This document shows positions 26,315 to 35,320 of a stretch of DNA of 64,000 nt, one piece after another. The position numbers and the translations under genes were made by a program. The notes beneath the pieces were generated by a model. The model was not told the DNA's origin. It searched no databases and saw nothing but the letters and a program-made list of their open reading frames with translations. The stretch's first letter is position 1; the number at the start of each line of letters is the position of its first letter. The DNA lies in the NCBI GenBank assembly GCA_001917125.1, contig MNTU01000037.1, forward strand, positions 1 to 64,000. The letters are read 5' to 3'. The DNA is from Azospirillum sp. 47_25. Its GTDB lineage: Bacteria > Pseudomonadota > Alphaproteobacteria > RF32 > CAG-239.

Positions 26315-27319
26315 CTAATGAGAAGACTGCAGAGCCGTTACCGCAATCATTCCCACAATATCTTCTACCAAAGCGCCGCGGGAAAGGTCGTTAACCGGAG
26401 CATTCAAACCTTGCAGCATCGGACCGTAAGCCTCACAGCCGCCGATTCGCTGTAACAGTTTATAGCCGATATTTCCGGCATCCAGATTGGGGAAAATCAA
26501 TACCCTGGCCTGTCCGGCAACATGACTGTCAGAAGCCTTTTTCTTGGCAACAACGGCATCCAGAGCCGCATCGGCCTGCATTTCACCGTCCAACTCAATG
26601 CCTTTGCCGGCATATTCGGGTGATTTTAAGGCTTCCTGCGCCATAGCGGTCGCCCGGCGAACCTTATCGACGGAATCTCCTTTTCCCGAACCGCGGGTTG
26701 AATAAGAAAGCATGGCGATTTTCGGCTCAATTCCGAACTGAATAGCCGTTTCGGCACTGGTCAGGGCAATATCGCTCAGCTCTTTATCGGTCGGATCAAT
26801 AACCACCGCACAGTCAGACAACAAATAGGCCTCGCCGTCTTTGACCGAAATCAAAGCGGCGGACACCCCGCGATCCTTATGGGCCGACTTGATAATCTGC
26901 AAAGCCGGACGAACGGTATCGGCGGTTGAATGATTGGCGCCTGAAAGCATGCCGTCGGCATCGCCGGCCTTAACCATCAGCGTCCCGAAATAATTTGCAT
27001 CGCGTGCGGTTTTGCGGGCGTCTTCCGGAGTCATGCCTTTAGCCTTGCGCAGTTCATAAAGCAGATTGGCATATTCTTCCAGCTTGGGAGAAGTTTCCGG
27101 CGCAACAATGGAAATGCGGTTCATGCTCCAGTTGTTTTGGGCAAAATAGTTTTTAATCTCCGTTTCATCGCCGAGAATAACCAGGTTGGCAGCTTCTTCT
27201 TCGGCAATAATATGAGCTGCCTTTAAAATACGCTCGTCTTCGCCTTCGGGTAAAACAATGGTTTTCTGGAGCTTTTTGGCTTTAGCCACCAGATTTTTTA
27301 AATATTCGCTTTCAATCAT
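26315..27319 (-). CDS. pta: Phosphate acetyltransferase
   Basis: Pta interconverts acetyl-CoA and acetyl-phosphate. The start is the ATG at 27319 (MIESEYLKNLVAKAKK) with AAAGGTC upstream, giving 334 residues; the 27-codon upstream extension is not conserved sequence. This is the short Pta without the DRTGG regulatory domain. Motifs include VLPEGEDERILKAA, GMLSGANHSTADTVRPALQI and LIFPNLDAGNIGYKLLQRIG. It is the first gene of the pta-ackA pair and divergent from ndk. Confidence 0.96.
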   Translation of the reverse strand: MIESEYLKNLVAKAKKLQKTIVLPEGEDERILKAAHIIAEEEAANLVILGDETEIKNYFAQNNWSMNRISIVAPETSPKLEEYANLLYELRKAKGMTPEDARKTARDANYFGTLMVKAGDADGMLSGANHSTADTVRPALQIIKSAHKDRGVSAALISVKDGEAYLLSDCAVVIDPTDKELSDIALTSAETAIQFGIEPKIAMLSYSTRGSGKGDSVDKVRRATAMAQEALKSPEYAGKGIELDGEMQADAALDAVVAKKKASDSHVAGQARVLIFPNLDAGNIGYKLLQRIGGCEAYGPMLQGLNAPVNDLSRGALVEDIVGMIAVTALQSSH

Positions 27320-27524
27320 GATTAGACCTTTTGTTCTGAGTTTAAAACACATCTTTAAAATATATTTGTATATAAACAACGAACGACATTTAAAGTCCAC
27401 AACAAAATGTGGTTTCTGCGCATATAAACGGCGGATTTATTGGAAAAAACTTTTGCTTTTTCCGGCAAAGTAGAATATCATCCCCTAAAACCGACGGTTA
27501 CATTATTAATTTGAGGAAGATTCC

Positions 27525-27941
27525 ATGGAAAGAACATTGTCTATTATCAAACCGGATGCCACCACCCGCAATATCACCGGCAAAGTAAATGCCATGATTG
27601 AAGAAGCCGGGCTGCGGATTGTTGCCCAAAAACGTGTCTGGCTCTCCAAAATCCAGGCGGAAGAATTTTATGCCGAACACAAAGACAAAGCCTTCTTTGC
27701 CGGTTTGGTCGAGTTTATGACTTCCGCTCCGGTCATTGTACAGGTTCTCGAAGCCGACAATGCCATTGAACTTTACCGTAAAACCATGGGAGCAACCAAC
27801 CCGGCGGTTGCCGACGAAGGAACCATCCGCAAAACTTTTGCTCTCTCCATTGATAAGAATACGGTTCACGGTTCCGATTCTCCGGAAGCCGCCGCCCGTG
27901 AAATTGCTTATTTTTTCAGCCGGATTGAAATCATCGGATAG
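27525..27941 (+). CDS. ndk: Nucleoside diphosphate kinase
   Basis: Ndk equalises NTP pools through a phospho-histidine. The 138-residue protein has [16 protein letters not shown] at the start, the catalytic His115 in [12 protein letters not shown] and the conserved [28 protein letters not shown] precedes the ATG. The DUF2066 gene follows by 9 bases in the same direction. Confidence 0.97.
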   Translation: MERTLSIIKPDATTRNITGKVNAMIEEAGLRIVAQKRVWLSKIQAEEFYAEHKDKAFFAGLVEFMTSAPVIVQVLEADNAIELYRKTMGATNPAVADEGTIRKTFALSIDKNTVHGSDSPEAAAREIAYFFSRIEIIG

Positions 27942-27950
27942 GAGCTGCAA

Positions 27951-28997
27951 GTGCCGAAAATTTTACTGCTTCTTGTTTTTTGGGGACTGCTGGCCGCCGC
28001 TCCGGTTCGAGCCGAAGATATGAGTCTTTACGATGCGGAGATCTCGGTTGACGTCACCTCCGAAAACGCTTCCGTTGCCCGTGAAAAAGCAATGAGTGAA
28101 GCTAATCGGCAGGCTCTGATGCTGGTAGCCGGAAGGCTGACCACCAAAGAAGGCGCTTCGGTATTGAATCATCTCAATGACAACCAGGTGCTCAACTTCA
28201 TCAAAGAAGTCACCGTCGAGTCCGAAAAAGTTTCTGACGTTCGTTATCTGGCTCAGCTGAAAATCAGCATCAACGGCGACATTTTAAAAGCCTATCTCTC
28301 GGAAAAAAATGCCCCCTTCGCCATGGTTGAAGAAACCTCGGTCATCATCATTCCTACTTTTCGCGAGTTTATCACCGATTCGCCGCTGCTTTGGGAAGAC
28401 AACAATCCCTGGCGCCGGGCCTGGACGGACAATCCGCTGACATCGGGTCCTATCAAAATTGCCGCACTGGATGCTTCCGCCGCCGGCAGGATAACCGCGG
28501 CTCAGGCTTTGCAGATGAACGGCATCATTCTCGATCAGATTGCCGCCGAAAACCACAGCGATGAAATTTATATCGCCGACGCCGTTTATGACGGCATTGA
28601 CGGAATAGACGTGACTCTCTCGTCTTATAAAGACGGTTCACAGCAGAACATCAAAGTTCCCGGCATGCGCAGTCCGCTGCTGTTTGCCGATGCCGTGCAG
28701 AAAACCAAAGAAGCTTTAATTGCCAAACTTCAGCAGCAAAGCCGAACCGTCAGCCAAACCCGCGATGAAATAACCGTTCTCTATGATTTCCGACGCCTCA
28801 GTGACTGGGTTAACACCCAGCGCCTTCTGAAAGGCACCGCCGGCGTCAACGACGTTGTCATCAATGCGCTGGGAGGCGGACGCGTACAATTTAAACTGAT
28901 GTTTACCGGCGGACTGGAACGTCTGCTGCGCAACCTGCGCGACAAGAATCTGAACTTGAAACCGTACGATTCTTTCTACACGCTTGAACATTACTGA
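27951..28997 (+). CDS. DUF2066-family periplasmic protein
   Basis: The start is GTG at 27951 with GGAG upstream; the product is 348 residues. The signal peptide is KILLLLVFWGLLAAAPVRA with cleavage before EDMSLYDAEI. The body has the DUF2066 pattern seen next to perM in many alphaproteobacteria: a first domain around NRQALMLVAGRLT, SVIIIPTFREF in the middle and an RLSDWVNTQRLLKGTAGV segment near the end. Function is unknown. It lies between ndk and the PerM-like gene. Confidence 0.75.
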   Translation: MPKILLLLVFWGLLAAAPVRAEDMSLYDAEISVDVTSENASVAREKAMSEANRQALMLVAGRLTTKEGASVLNHLNDNQVLNFIKEVTVESEKVSDVRYLAQLKISINGDILKAYLSEKNAPFAMVEETSVIIIPTFREFITDSPLLWEDNNPWRRAWTDNPLTSGPIKIAALDASAAGRITAAQALQMNGIILDQIAAENHSDEIYIADAVYDGIDGIDVTLSSYKDGSQQNIKVPGMRSPLLFADAVQKTKEALIAKLQQQSRTVSQTRDEITVLYDFRRLSDWVNTQRLLKGTAGVNDVVINALGGGRVQFKLMFTGGLERLLRNLRDKNLNLKPYDSFYTLEHY

Positions 28998-29014
28998 TAC
29001 CGGAGAAACCGACC

Positions 29015-30079
29015 ATGCTGTTACAAAAAAAAGACAATCGCAACTGGGTGTTCTGGCTGACCCTGTTCGTCCTTTTCTGCTTAGGCGTTTACGCACTGAA
29101 ATCGGTTCTGCTTCCGTTTGTTGCCGGCATTATTATCGGCTACCTGCTTGACCCCTGGGCCGACTGCTTTGTCCGCCACGGCATTAACCGCACGCTGGCA
29201 ACGGTTTTGGTTCTTTTGCTGGTTGTTATCGTTATGGTCCCGGCTCTGATTATCCTTTTCAGCATCATCGACGAACAAGTCGGGCGTTTTCTCAATGCAC
29301 TGCCGCAGTATATTTCAACTTTCGTCAAAAAAATCGAACCGTTCATACAGGAACTTCAGTCCCGGATTCCTTCGCTGGAAGCCGACAAAATCAAAACATA
29401 TATTCGCAGCAACATGGCCAACGGTCTCAAATTCATCGGCTCGGTCATTCGCAGCGTCGTCAGCAGCGGCTTTGCTTTCTTCAATCTGCTGTCTCTGCTG
29501 TTGATTACCCCGGTTGTCGCTTTCTACATGCTGAGAGACTGGGATAAATTTATTGCCAAAGTTGACAGTCTGCTTCCCCGCAAGTCCAGAGAATCTGTCC
29601 GAGAACAGGCACGGGAAATCGACCGGACGCTGGCCGGCTTCATTCGCGGACAACTGAGCGTATGCCTGATTTTGGGTACCTATTATTCCACCGGGCTCTA
29701 TCTTGTCGGACTGGAACTCGGCGTCGTCGTCGGGTTTGTCGCCGGTATCATTTCTTTTATTCCCTATATCGGCAGCATCTCGGGTTTTGTCGTCAGCTTA
29801 GCCATTGCTTTTGCACAATTTAATTCCTGGACGCCGATCTTGCAGGTTGTGGCCGTTTTTCTCAGCGGACAATTTATCGAGGGCAATTTTCTTACCCCGA
29901 AACTGGTCGGAGACAATGTCGGTCTGCATCCGGTATGGGTAATGTTTGCCTTGCTGGCCGGCGGTGTTTTGCTCGGTTTCCTCGGCCTGATGATTGCCGT
30001 TCCCGTGGCCGCGATTATCGGTGTTCTGGTCCGACATGCCATCGACAACTACAAAAACAGTAACCTTTACCTGGAATAA
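29015..30079 (+). CDS. AI-2E/PerM family membrane transporter
   Basis: The 354-residue protein has about eight hydrophobic segments. The PerM-family sequence includes VLLPFVAGIIIGYLLDP near the N-terminus, LLITPVVAFYMLRDWDKF in the middle, and AGIISFIPYIGSISGFVV plus FIEGNFLTPKLVGDNVGLHP in the C-terminal half. Family members are putative permeases, including the TqsA AI-2 exporter and Na+/H+ antiporters; the substrate here is unknown. The hda/dnaA-like gene often next to it is not present; mraY follows. Confidence 0.88.
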   Translation: MLLQKKDNRNWVFWLTLFVLFCLGVYALKSVLLPFVAGIIIGYLLDPWADCFVRHGINRTLATVLVLLLVVIVMVPALIILFSIIDEQVGRFLNALPQYISTFVKKIEPFIQELQSRIPSLEADKIKTYIRSNMANGLKFIGSVIRSVVSSGFAFFNLLSLLLITPVVAFYMLRDWDKFIAKVDSLLPRKSRESVREQAREIDRTLAGFIRGQLSVCLILGTYYSTGLYLVGLELGVVVGFVAGIISFIPYIGSISGFVVSLAIAFAQFNSWTPILQVVAVFLSGQFIEGNFLTPKLVGDNVGLHPVWVMFALLAGGVLLGFLGLMIAVPVAAIIGVLVRHAIDNYKNSNLYLE

Positions 30080-30184
30080 GCGCAAAATAATTCGCTGTCG
30101 GCTCAGCCGAAACGCATTTCTTAAGACTTATTTTAGAATTGCCCTCTATGATTAAGCCAATAATCATCTATTCGGGGATAAGTC

Positions 30185-31243
30185 ATGTTTTATGCTTTGT
30201 CAGATTTCTTCAGTCCGGTTTCTTTGCGGGCTTTGGCCGCTTTTTTCACCGCATTGCTCATTGCCCTTGCCTGCGGTTCGCGGTTGATTGAATTTCTTCA
30301 CCATCACCAGAGCAAAGGGCAGCCAATCCGCGAAGACGGTCCACAAAGCCATCTGCTGACCAAAAAAGGAACCCCCACCATGGGCGGACTGCTTATTCTC
30401 GGCAGCTGCATTTTCAGTACGCTGCTTTGGGCTGATCTGAACAATTATTTCATCTGGATCAGCCTGCTGGTTCTGCTCATTTACGGCACCACCGGATTTG
30501 TTGACGACTACGTCAAAGTCACCAAACAAACGGCCAATGCCATGACCGCCCGCATGAAGCTTGTTCTCCAGTTTTCTACCGCGCTGATTGCTTCGGCCGT
30601 CATTTCTTATGCTACGCCGGAAGCCTACCGTTACAGCCTGACAATTCCCTATTTCCGTGATTTGGCGCTCAATCTCTGCTGGTTTTATATCCCCTTCGCC
30701 ATGATTGTCATTACCGGCGCCTCCAATGCGGTCAATTTGAGTGACGGCCTCGATGGCCTCGCTTCCGGTCTGCTGATTTGCAGTTTTGCCGTTTTCATGC
30801 TGATTGCTTACACCTGCGGAACTGCCGTTGCCCCGCATTTCACCGCTTTTGTTATTCCTGCCGCCGGTGAAATTACCGTCCTCTGTGCCGCAGTTATCGG
30901 CGGCTGTCTCGGCTTTCTTTGGTTCAATGCCCCCAAAGCCAAAGTCTTCATGGGAGACACCGGTTCTCTGGCGCTCGGCGCTCTGCTGGGAACCGTCGCC
31001 GTCATGACCAAACACGAAATTCTTCTTGCCATTGTCGGCGGCGTGTTTGTTATGGAAACCGTTTCGGTAATGATTCAGGTAGCTTATTTCAAAAAAACCG
31101 GCGGCAAACGCTTCTTCAAAATGGCCCCTGTTCATCACCATTTTGAACAGCTCGGCTGGCCCGAAACGACGGTCGTCATCCGTTTTTGGATTATGGCGTT
31201 CATTCTGGCCGTTTTGGGCCTGGCATCCCTGCTCACATTGTAA
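30185..31243 (+). CDS. mraY: Phospho-N-acetylmuramoyl-pentapeptide transferase
   Basis: MraY makes lipid I by transferring phospho-MurNAc-pentapeptide to undecaprenyl phosphate. The 352-residue protein has ten or so transmembrane helices, the TKKGTPTMGGLLIL motif, the Asp-rich TTGFVDDYVKV, the SNAVNLSDGLDGLA motif and FMGDTGSLALG. GGGGATAAG precedes the ATG. It starts the wall and division cluster; no mraZ, mraW, ftsI, murE or murF lies upstream. Confidence 0.97.
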   Translation: MFYALSDFFSPVSLRALAAFFTALLIALACGSRLIEFLHHHQSKGQPIREDGPQSHLLTKKGTPTMGGLLILGSCIFSTLLWADLNNYFIWISLLVLLIYGTTGFVDDYVKVTKQTANAMTARMKLVLQFSTALIASAVISYATPEAYRYSLTIPYFRDLALNLCWFYIPFAMIVITGASNAVNLSDGLDGLASGLLICSFAVFMLIAYTCGTAVAPHFTAFVIPAAGEITVLCAAVIGGCLGFLWFNAPKAKVFMGDTGSLALGALLGTVAVMTKHEILLAIVGGVFVMETVSVMIQVAYFKKTGGKRFFKMAPVHHHFEQLGWPETTVVIRFWIMAFILAVLGLASLLTL

Positions 31244-31258
31244 AAAAGGAGACGACAG

Positions 31259-32392
31259 GTGTTTTCCTTTTCAAGAAACAGCCGTTCGCAAATCGCCAAC
31301 TGGTGGTGGACCGTTGACAAAGTATTGCTCACGCTGATAACGGTTCTGATTATCATCGGCATTTTCTTGAATTTCTCGGCCAGCCCGGCCGTAGCCCGCC
31401 GCATCGGCGTGGACAGTTTCCATTTTGTCAAGCGCCAAATGGTCTTCATTCCGCTGGCTATCGGCATAATTCTTTATCTCTCCATGCAAAATTTGCGTTT
31501 CATCCGCCGCACTGCCATCATCGGCTACATCATCACTATGCTGCTGATGGTTATGGCTCTGCTCTGGGGCGAAGAAATCAAAGGCGCTTCCCGCTGGATT
31601 CGCATCTTCGGCTTTTCATTGCAGCCGTCGGAATTCATTAAGCCGACATTTGCCGTCGTCGCCGCCTGGCTTTTTGATGCCCAGAAAAAATATCAGGACA
31701 TTCCCGGCACCCTGCTTTCAAGCATCCTCTTTGCCCTGACTCTCGGATTGCTGCTTGCCCAGCCGGACATCGGCATGTCTTTTGTTGTTACGGTCATCTG
31801 GGGCTTTCAGCTTTTCTTAAACGGATTGTCGCTCATTTTGGTAGGGTTTGCCATACTTGCCGGCATTGCCGCACTGATAACGGCTTACTTCGTTTTTCCG
31901 CACTTTCACACCCGCGTGATGCAATTCATTGCCTCAGACAATGAAGTAAGCTATCAGGTCAAAAAAGCAATGGAAGCTTTTGAAAACGGCAGCCTCTTCG
32001 GCCGCGGTCCCGGCGAAGGCATCGTCAAACTGAATATCCCCGATGCCCACACCGATTTCATTTTTGCCGTTGTCGGTGAAGAATTTGGTTTATTTGTCTG
32101 TTTAATTATGGTAGGCTTGTTCGCAGCGGTCGTTATCCGGTCCATGCTGATTTCGATGAGAGAGAACAACTTGTTTATCATTTTGTCTTCGGCGGCGCTG
32201 TCGGCATCTTTCGGCCTGCAAAGCGTCATAAACATGGCCTCCACCCTGCACCTGATGCCCACCAAGGGAATGACCCTGCCTTTTATTTCTTACGGCGGTT
32301 CGTCCCTGCTGGCCACGGCCCTCGGTATCGGCATGCTGCTGGCCATAACCCGTAAAAACGTCCATGCGGAGGATAAAGATGAAACCGACTAA
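31259..32392 (+). CDS. ftsW: Cell-division SEDS glycosyltransferase FtsW
   Basis: FtsW is the septal peptidoglycan polymerase that works with FtsI. It starts at GTG (31259), with GGAG in front, and has 377 residues and about ten transmembrane helices. Family motifs: GASRWIRIFGFSLQPSEFIK, the QPDIGMS motif with its catalytic Asp, and LMPTKGMTLPFISYGGSSLL near the end. murD, which normally separates mraY from ftsW, is absent. The 3' end overlaps murG by 14 bases. Confidence 0.96.
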   Translation: MFSFSRNSRSQIANWWWTVDKVLLTLITVLIIIGIFLNFSASPAVARRIGVDSFHFVKRQMVFIPLAIGIILYLSMQNLRFIRRTAIIGYIITMLLMVMALLWGEEIKGASRWIRIFGFSLQPSEFIKPTFAVVAAWLFDAQKKYQDIPGTLLSSILFALTLGLLLAQPDIGMSFVVTVIWGFQLFLNGLSLILVGFAILAGIAALITAYFVFPHFHTRVMQFIASDNEVSYQVKKAMEAFENGSLFGRGPGEGIVKLNIPDAHTDFIFAVVGEEFGLFVCLIMVGLFAAVVIRSMLISMRENNLFIILSSAALSASFGLQSVINMASTLHLMPTKGMTLPFISYGGSSLLATALGIGMLLAITRKNVHAEDKDETD

Positions 32393-33500
32393 AAAAACTG
32401 CTTCTGAAAAACCATTGATTATCCTCACGGCCGGAGGCACCGGCGGCCATGTTTTCCCCGCGGAATCGCTGGCTGAAGAGCTCCTGCGGCGGGGCTACAG
32501 ACTGGCTCTGGTTACCGATTCCCGCGGCAAAGACAACTATCAGGGAAAACTGAGCGAAATACCTAACTACTCGGTCTGCTCCGGCGCCCTGGTCGGCAAA
32601 TCAAAACTTTTCAAAATCAAAAGCCTGATAAAAACCTGCTGGGGTGTGGTTCAGGCCGCTTATATTTTATTCACCCGCAAACCGGCCTGTGTCATCGGTT
32701 TCGGCGGCTACGCCTCTTTTCCCTGTTCCATGGCAGCCATTCTGCTCGGAATAGACCTGATTATCCACGAACAAAATTCGGTTATGAGCCGCACCAACCG
32801 CTTTCTCAGCAAATATGCCGCGCTGATTGCCCAAAGTTTCCGCAATGCCAAATATACCCCGCCGCATATCAAAACCATTCTGACCGGCATGCCGATTCGA
32901 ACCGCAATTGCCGATTTGAACAAACAAACCTATCCCGAAATTAAGGACGGACATTATAATCTCCTCGTTATCGGCGGCAGCCAGGGTGCCAAAATTTTCG
33001 GAGAAGTCATTCCCGAAGCCATCCGAAAACTGCCGCAGGAACTGCAAAAAAAATTAACCGTCACCCAACAGTGCCGCAAAGCTGACATCGAAGACGTCGA
33101 GCCCCGCTACCAAGACTGCGCCTGCCGGGTAAATATTTCCTCCTTTTTCAAAAATATGCCGGAACTTTATACGACATCTCACCTGATTATTTCCCGGGCC
33201 GGCGCCTCTTCTGTTTTTGAAATCGCCGCTGCCGGCCTGCCCTCGGTCCTGATACCGCTGCCCACCGCCGCGGACGATCACCAGACGGCCAATGCCCGCT
33301 ACATTACCGGCGCCAAGGGCGGCATTGCAATTCCCCAAAAAGAATTCACCCCCGAAAAGCTGGCTTCGGTATTGACTGACCTGTTCCAAAACCCGCAAAA
33401 ACTGCGGCAAATGTCCGACAACATCCGCTGGGCGGCCATAACCGATGCATCACAGCGTTTTGCCGATGCCGTTGAAAAAGAAATTATCGCCAAACGTTAG
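32379..33500 (+). CDS. murG: UDP-GlcNAc:lipid I GlcNAc transferase
   Basis: MurG converts lipid I to lipid II on the inner face of the membrane. The start is the ATG at 32379 (MKPTKKTASEKPLIILTAGG), inside the end of ftsW, giving 373 residues. The N-domain glycine loop GGTGGHVFPA begins at residue 19; the C-domain has IGGSQGAKIFGEVIP and the donor-binding RAGASSVFEIAAAGLPSVLIP. It is a GT28 family member with normal length. Confidence 0.96.
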   Translation: MKPTKKTASEKPLIILTAGGTGGHVFPAESLAEELLRRGYRLALVTDSRGKDNYQGKLSEIPNYSVCSGALVGKSKLFKIKSLIKTCWGVVQAAYILFTRKPACVIGFGGYASFPCSMAAILLGIDLIIHEQNSVMSRTNRFLSKYAALIAQSFRNAKYTPPHIKTILTGMPIRTAIADLNKQTYPEIKDGHYNLLVIGGSQGAKIFGEVIPEAIRKLPQELQKKLTVTQQCRKADIEDVEPRYQDCACRVNISSFFKNMPELYTTSHLIISRAGASSVFEIAAAGLPSVLIPLPTAADDHQTANARYITGAKGGIAIPQKEFTPEKLASVLTDLFQNPQKLRQMSDNIRWAAITDASQRFADAVEKEIIAKR

Positions 33501-33510
33501 GAGAAACGAT

Positions 33511-34428
33511 ATGTTTAATATCTTCCGCAAAAGTCTGGTTGACATTCTGCCGCAGGTTCGCGGCAAATATCAAAAAAACGTCAGCCTCAGCAAACATACC
33601 TGGTTTGGTGTCGGCGGCCCCGCCGAAATTATGTACCATCCTGCTGATGCGGAAGACCTCTGCCGTTTCATTAAAGAAAAACCTTACAACCTCCCCGTCT
33701 GCCTGATTGGCGGCGGTTCCAATCTGCTGATTCGCGACGGCGGAGTTCCCGGCGTTGTCATCAAACTGGACAGCCCCGCCTTTCGCCGCATAACGGTTGA
33801 CGGCGATCAGATTACCTGCGGAGCCGGCGTTAAAAACAGCGAACTGAAAAAAATAATGCTTGAAAAAGGCCTCGGCGGCTTGGAATTTCTCTGCTCAATC
33901 CCCGGTGTCATCGGCGGCTCGGTTAAAACCAATGCCGGCTGTTTCGGGCAGGAAGTCAAAGACGTCATCATTCGGGCCGAAATCATCAACGGCCGCGGCG
34001 AAATCGAAACCATCGGCGTTAACGACCTGCTGCTTTCTTACCGCAGCAGTTATTTTCCCGACGACTGGATTATTCTCTCGCTGACGCTCCAAACACACCC
34101 GGACGCCCCGGAAACGATAAAAAAGAAACTGGACGAGCAAAAGGCATATCGTCTGAAAAGCCAGCCCTGCAACGCCCGCACCGGCGGTTCCACTTTCAAA
34201 AACCCCGAAGGTCTCAAAGCTTGGGAACTCATTAAAAAATCCGGCTGTGCCGATCTGCGGGTCGGCGGCGCCAAAGTCTCCGACATCCACTGCAACTTTC
34301 TGATTAATACCGGCAACGCTACCGCCCGCGATATTGAAACACTCGGAGAAACAATCATTCAGCGGGTTAAACAAACGACTTCCATCACCCTGGAATGGGA
34401 AATTAAACGTCTCGGAATTCAGAAATAA
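33511..34428 (+). CDS. murB: UDP-N-acetylenolpyruvoylglucosamine reductase
   Basis: MurB is the FAD enzyme that makes UDP-MurNAc. The start is the ATG at 33511 (MFNIFRKSLVDILPQVRGKY) with TAGGAGAAA upstream; the product is 305 residues. Motifs: SLSKHTWFGVGGPAE, the FAD-binding LIGGGSNLLI, GIPGVIGGSVKTNAG-type sequence (here CSIPGVIGGSVKTNAGCFG) and the catalytic GGSTFKNP with Ser. It is the type II form without the long C-terminal insertion. murC, usually just upstream, is missing. Confidence 0.96.
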   Translation: MFNIFRKSLVDILPQVRGKYQKNVSLSKHTWFGVGGPAEIMYHPADAEDLCRFIKEKPYNLPVCLIGGGSNLLIRDGGVPGVVIKLDSPAFRRITVDGDQITCGAGVKNSELKKIMLEKGLGGLEFLCSIPGVIGGSVKTNAGCFGQEVKDVIIRAEIINGRGEIETIGVNDLLLSYRSSYFPDDWIILSLTLQTHPDAPETIKKKLDEQKAYRLKSQPCNARTGGSTFKNPEGLKAWELIKKSGCADLRVGGAKVSDIHCNFLINTGNATARDIETLGETIIQRVKQTTSITLEWEIKRLGIQK

Positions 34429-34430
34429 AT

Positions 34431-35309
34431 ATGGCTGATAAAAATGCACCCCAAATAGCGCCGGCCGCACCAGTAACAATTCCCTCGCGGATTTCCCTGC
34501 CGCGGGAATGGCCGTTCCGATTAGCCGGAAACCTGTTTCTGCTGGGGGTTATTTTTATGCTGGCGTCCGTCATCATTACCATTAAGACCAACCTCATCGG
34601 CCGCAAACTCACCGACCTCAGCACGGAATTTTACAACTACAGCGCCGGCCTGGGCTTCAAAATAGACGACATTGTCATCACCGGCCGCGACAAAACCGCC
34701 AAACAGGATATTCTCAACGCCCTGCAGCTCAGCCGCGAAACCAACATCCTTAATCTGGATCTTCGCGATTTGCAGCAAAAAGTCGAACAATTGCCCTGGG
34801 TACGTCACGCCGTCGTCAAACGCCGCTTTTTTCCCAACATCATCCAGATTGATATCCGGGAACGGCAGGTGCAAAGCATCTGGCAGCTTGACCACAAATT
34901 CCGCCCCATTGACGGCGAAGGAAACGTCATTGAAGCCGATTACACGCCGGACCATCCGATTCTCCTGATTGTCGGCGAGGGAGCTCCGGAAAACATTACC
35001 GCACTGATGAAAAGCATCACCGACGATCAAAACATTTTTCAACGCATCAAGGTCGCCAACTACATCTCCGGCCGCCGCTGGAACATCGTACTCGACGACG
35101 TTGAAAACGGCATCACTGTCAAACTCCCGGAAAAACATATCGACGAAGCCTGGAAAAAATTGCTGAAATTAAACACCACCCAGGGACTTCTTAAACGTAA
35201 ATTAACCATAATCGATTTAAGATTCCCCAATAAAGTAATCGTCAAATTAGGCAAAATGACTCCCGAGGAGCGCAAAAAACTCAAGGATGTCAAGGAACGC
35301 CGCATTTAA
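34431..35309 (+). CDS. ftsQ: Cell division protein FtsQ
   Basis: FtsQ is a bitopic divisome scaffold. The 292-residue protein has a cytoplasmic Pro/Ala-rich N-terminus, a transmembrane helix at 31-51 (LAGNLFLLGVIFMLASVIIT), a POTRA domain around FKIDDIVITGRDKTAKQDIL and an FtsQ beta domain containing LPWVRHAVVKRRFFPNIIQI. It starts two bases after murB and precedes ftsA. ddl, normally between murB and ftsQ, is absent. Confidence 0.93.
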   Translation: MADKNAPQIAPAAPVTIPSRISLPREWPFRLAGNLFLLGVIFMLASVIITIKTNLIGRKLTDLSTEFYNYSAGLGFKIDDIVITGRDKTAKQDILNALQLSRETNILNLDLRDLQQKVEQLPWVRHAVVKRRFFPNIIQIDIRERQVQSIWQLDHKFRPIDGEGNVIEADYTPDHPILLIVGEGAPENITALMKSITDDQNIFQRIKVANYISGRRWNIVLDDVENGITVKLPEKHIDEAWKKLLKLNTTQGLLKRKLTIIDLRFPNKVIVKLGKMTPEERKKLKDVKERRI

Positions 35310-35320
35310 GAGGAAGAACG

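Noticed and set aside
30200-31141. Minus-strand open frame of 313 codons across mraY
   Set aside because: Antisense to a hydrophobic membrane protein, which gives long polar shadow frames; no start signal.
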